From: Bacteroidales bacterium | GTDB taxonomy: Bacteria > Bacteroidota > Bacteroidia > Bacteroidales > Muribaculaceae | Assembly: GCA_910575615.1 (NCBI GenBank) | Contig: CAJTEX010000004.1 | Coordinates: forward strand, 62,001 to 126,000 | Length of the DNA: 64,000 bases | Direction: 5' to 3' | Shown here: positions 63,441-64,000 of the stretch, in pieces | How the letters are laid out: every line of letters begins with the position of its first letter | How positions within the stretch are numbered: position 1 is the first letter of the stretch | Program-made: the position numbers and the translations under genes | The notes under the pieces: model-generated | Told to the model about the DNA's origin: nothing | The model's database searches: none | The model's input: only the letters and a program-made list of their open reading frames with translations

Positions 63441-64000
63441 ATGAGAACCACAAACCAAGCCACCGCGCCCCTGCCCTCGCAGGCCGACATCATATTCGGG
63501 TATTTCCCTGACTTGAGCAACACCCAGCGCCTGCAATTTGAACAATTAGGCCAGCTCTACACCGAATGGAATGAGAAAATCAATGTGATTTCCCGAAAAG
63601 ACATTGACAACCTATACCCTCACCATATCCTCCACAGCCTCGCCATTGCCAGGTTCATCACACCAGCAGAGGAGACTGAGATTCTCGACTTCGGGTGTGG
63701 AGGTGGATTTCCCGGCATTCCGCTCGCGATAATATGGCCCCAATGCAAATTCCACCTCATCGACCGCATCGGTAAAAAAATCAAGGTCGCCCAGGAAGTC
63801 GCACGCGCCATCGGACTTGCGAATGTCACATTCCAACACGGCGACGCAGGCGAATGCCACCGTAAATTCGACTTCGTGGTAAGCCGCGCGGTGATGCGCC
63901 TCGAAGCGCTTTCACCTTTGGCCAAACGCAACATTTCCCCAAAATCCCGCAACAAACTTCCAAACGGCCTTATTTGTTTAAAGGGCGGAGACCTGGCATC
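63441..64000 (+). CDS. rsmG: 16S rRNA (guanine-N7) methyltransferase RsmG (partial)
   Basis: 186 residues are visible before the window ends. RsmG methylates G527 of 16S rRNA. Seen: EWNEKINVISRKDIDNLYPH, HILHSLAI, and the SAM motif ILDFGCGGGFPGIPLAI at about residues 83-100; then LIDRIGKKIKVAQEV and VVSRAVMRLEALSPL. The ATG at 63441 is the only upstream start that keeps the N-terminal helices. It appears to be leaderless because the promoter ends 4 bp before it. Confidence 0.94.
   Translation, partial: MRTTNQATAPLPSQADIIFGYFPDLSNTQRLQFEQLGQLYTEWNEKINVISRKDIDNLYPHHILHSLAIARFITPAEETEILDFGCGGGFPGIPLAIIWPQCKFHLIDRIGKKIKVAQEVARAIGLANVTFQHGDAGECHRKFDFVVSRAVMRLEALSPLAKRNISPKSRNKLPNGLICLKGGDLA

Noticed and set aside
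1-64000. CRISPR arrays, tRNA or rRNA genes, phage modules
   Set aside because: No regularly spaced repeats, no cloverleaf-capable intergenic sequence and no structural or lysis genes were seen.

Overview
The window reads as a chromosomal segment of a gut anaerobe of the order Bacteroidales, most likely Muribaculaceae-like. The order is supported by several things seen directly: promoters of the form TTTG-N19-21-TAnnTTTG with no Shine-Dalgarno pattern, a fused LpxC-FabZ inside an lpxD-lpxC/fabZ-lpxA operon, a short archaeal/eukaryotic-type ProRS, a GT3-type glycogen synthase, an RprX/RprY-like two-component pair, a SusC-style TonB receptor, an HECLGH-type dipeptidyl peptidase III, and secreted proteins with T9SS-like C-terminal tails. 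The family is an inference and the least certain part.

Layout. 1-1593: end of anaerobic RNR (nrdD) and its activase nrdG. 1745-13233, plus strand: a beta-barrel protein, dxr, rseP, an RlmI-like methyltransferase, DPP III, a DUF4290 protein with rimM, a small acidic protein, an OmpA-like protein, proS and a GT4 glycosyltransferase. 13308-23864, minus strand: a complete histidine-utilisation operon (ftcD-hutU-hutH-hutI), an ECF sigma factor, and a TonB receptor with a DUF6155-like gene. 24038-39676, mostly plus strand: a DegT aminotransferase with a HAD hydrolase, a UDG-like glycosylase (minus), aquaporin, efp (minus), rprX/rprY, a GH13 amylase with a GT4, flavodoxin, a large secreted GH13, mnmA, a BFN-domain protein and a C_GCAxxG_C_C protein. 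39757-45297: two minus-strand envelope genes separated by a 4.05-kb mobile element. 45621-50817: rpmH, bcp, and the glycogen phosphorylase/synthase pair. 51106-58041: HIRAN, hemerythrin-LuxR, holB, an AddB-like nuclease and hemW. 58042-59209: an AT-rich stretch without genes, ending in a promoter that looks autoregulated by the HTH gene behind it. 60017-64000: the lipid A operon and the start of rsmG.

The most unusual part is 40718-44764. It is bounded by near-identical inverted ends (17 of 18 bases) and a perfect 9-bp target duplication (ATTGAAAAT at 40709-40717 and 44765-44773), so it behaved as one transposed unit. It contains two 95%-identical 106-bp copies of an IS left end, each joined to a different fragment of an IS4-type transposase. 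Between them are three AT-richer cargo genes: a PD-(D/E)XK-like protein, a DUF4827/BACON-like lipoprotein and a secreted protein with a sorting-like tail. Two related 67-68-bp repeats sit directly behind two of the cargo genes. A nested 220-bp MITE with its own perfect 9-bp target duplication lies near the right end. The element landed in the probable terminator hairpin and stop codon of a His/Lys-rich secreted protein gene.

Functionally the window combines housekeeping genes (isoprenoids, lipid A, translation, tRNA and rRNA modification, DNA repair) with amino-acid catabolism (hut), alpha-glucan use and storage (two secreted GH13 enzymes, GT3, GT35), and envelope or surface proteins. No rRNA, tRNA, CRISPR array, phage module or intact transposase was seen.
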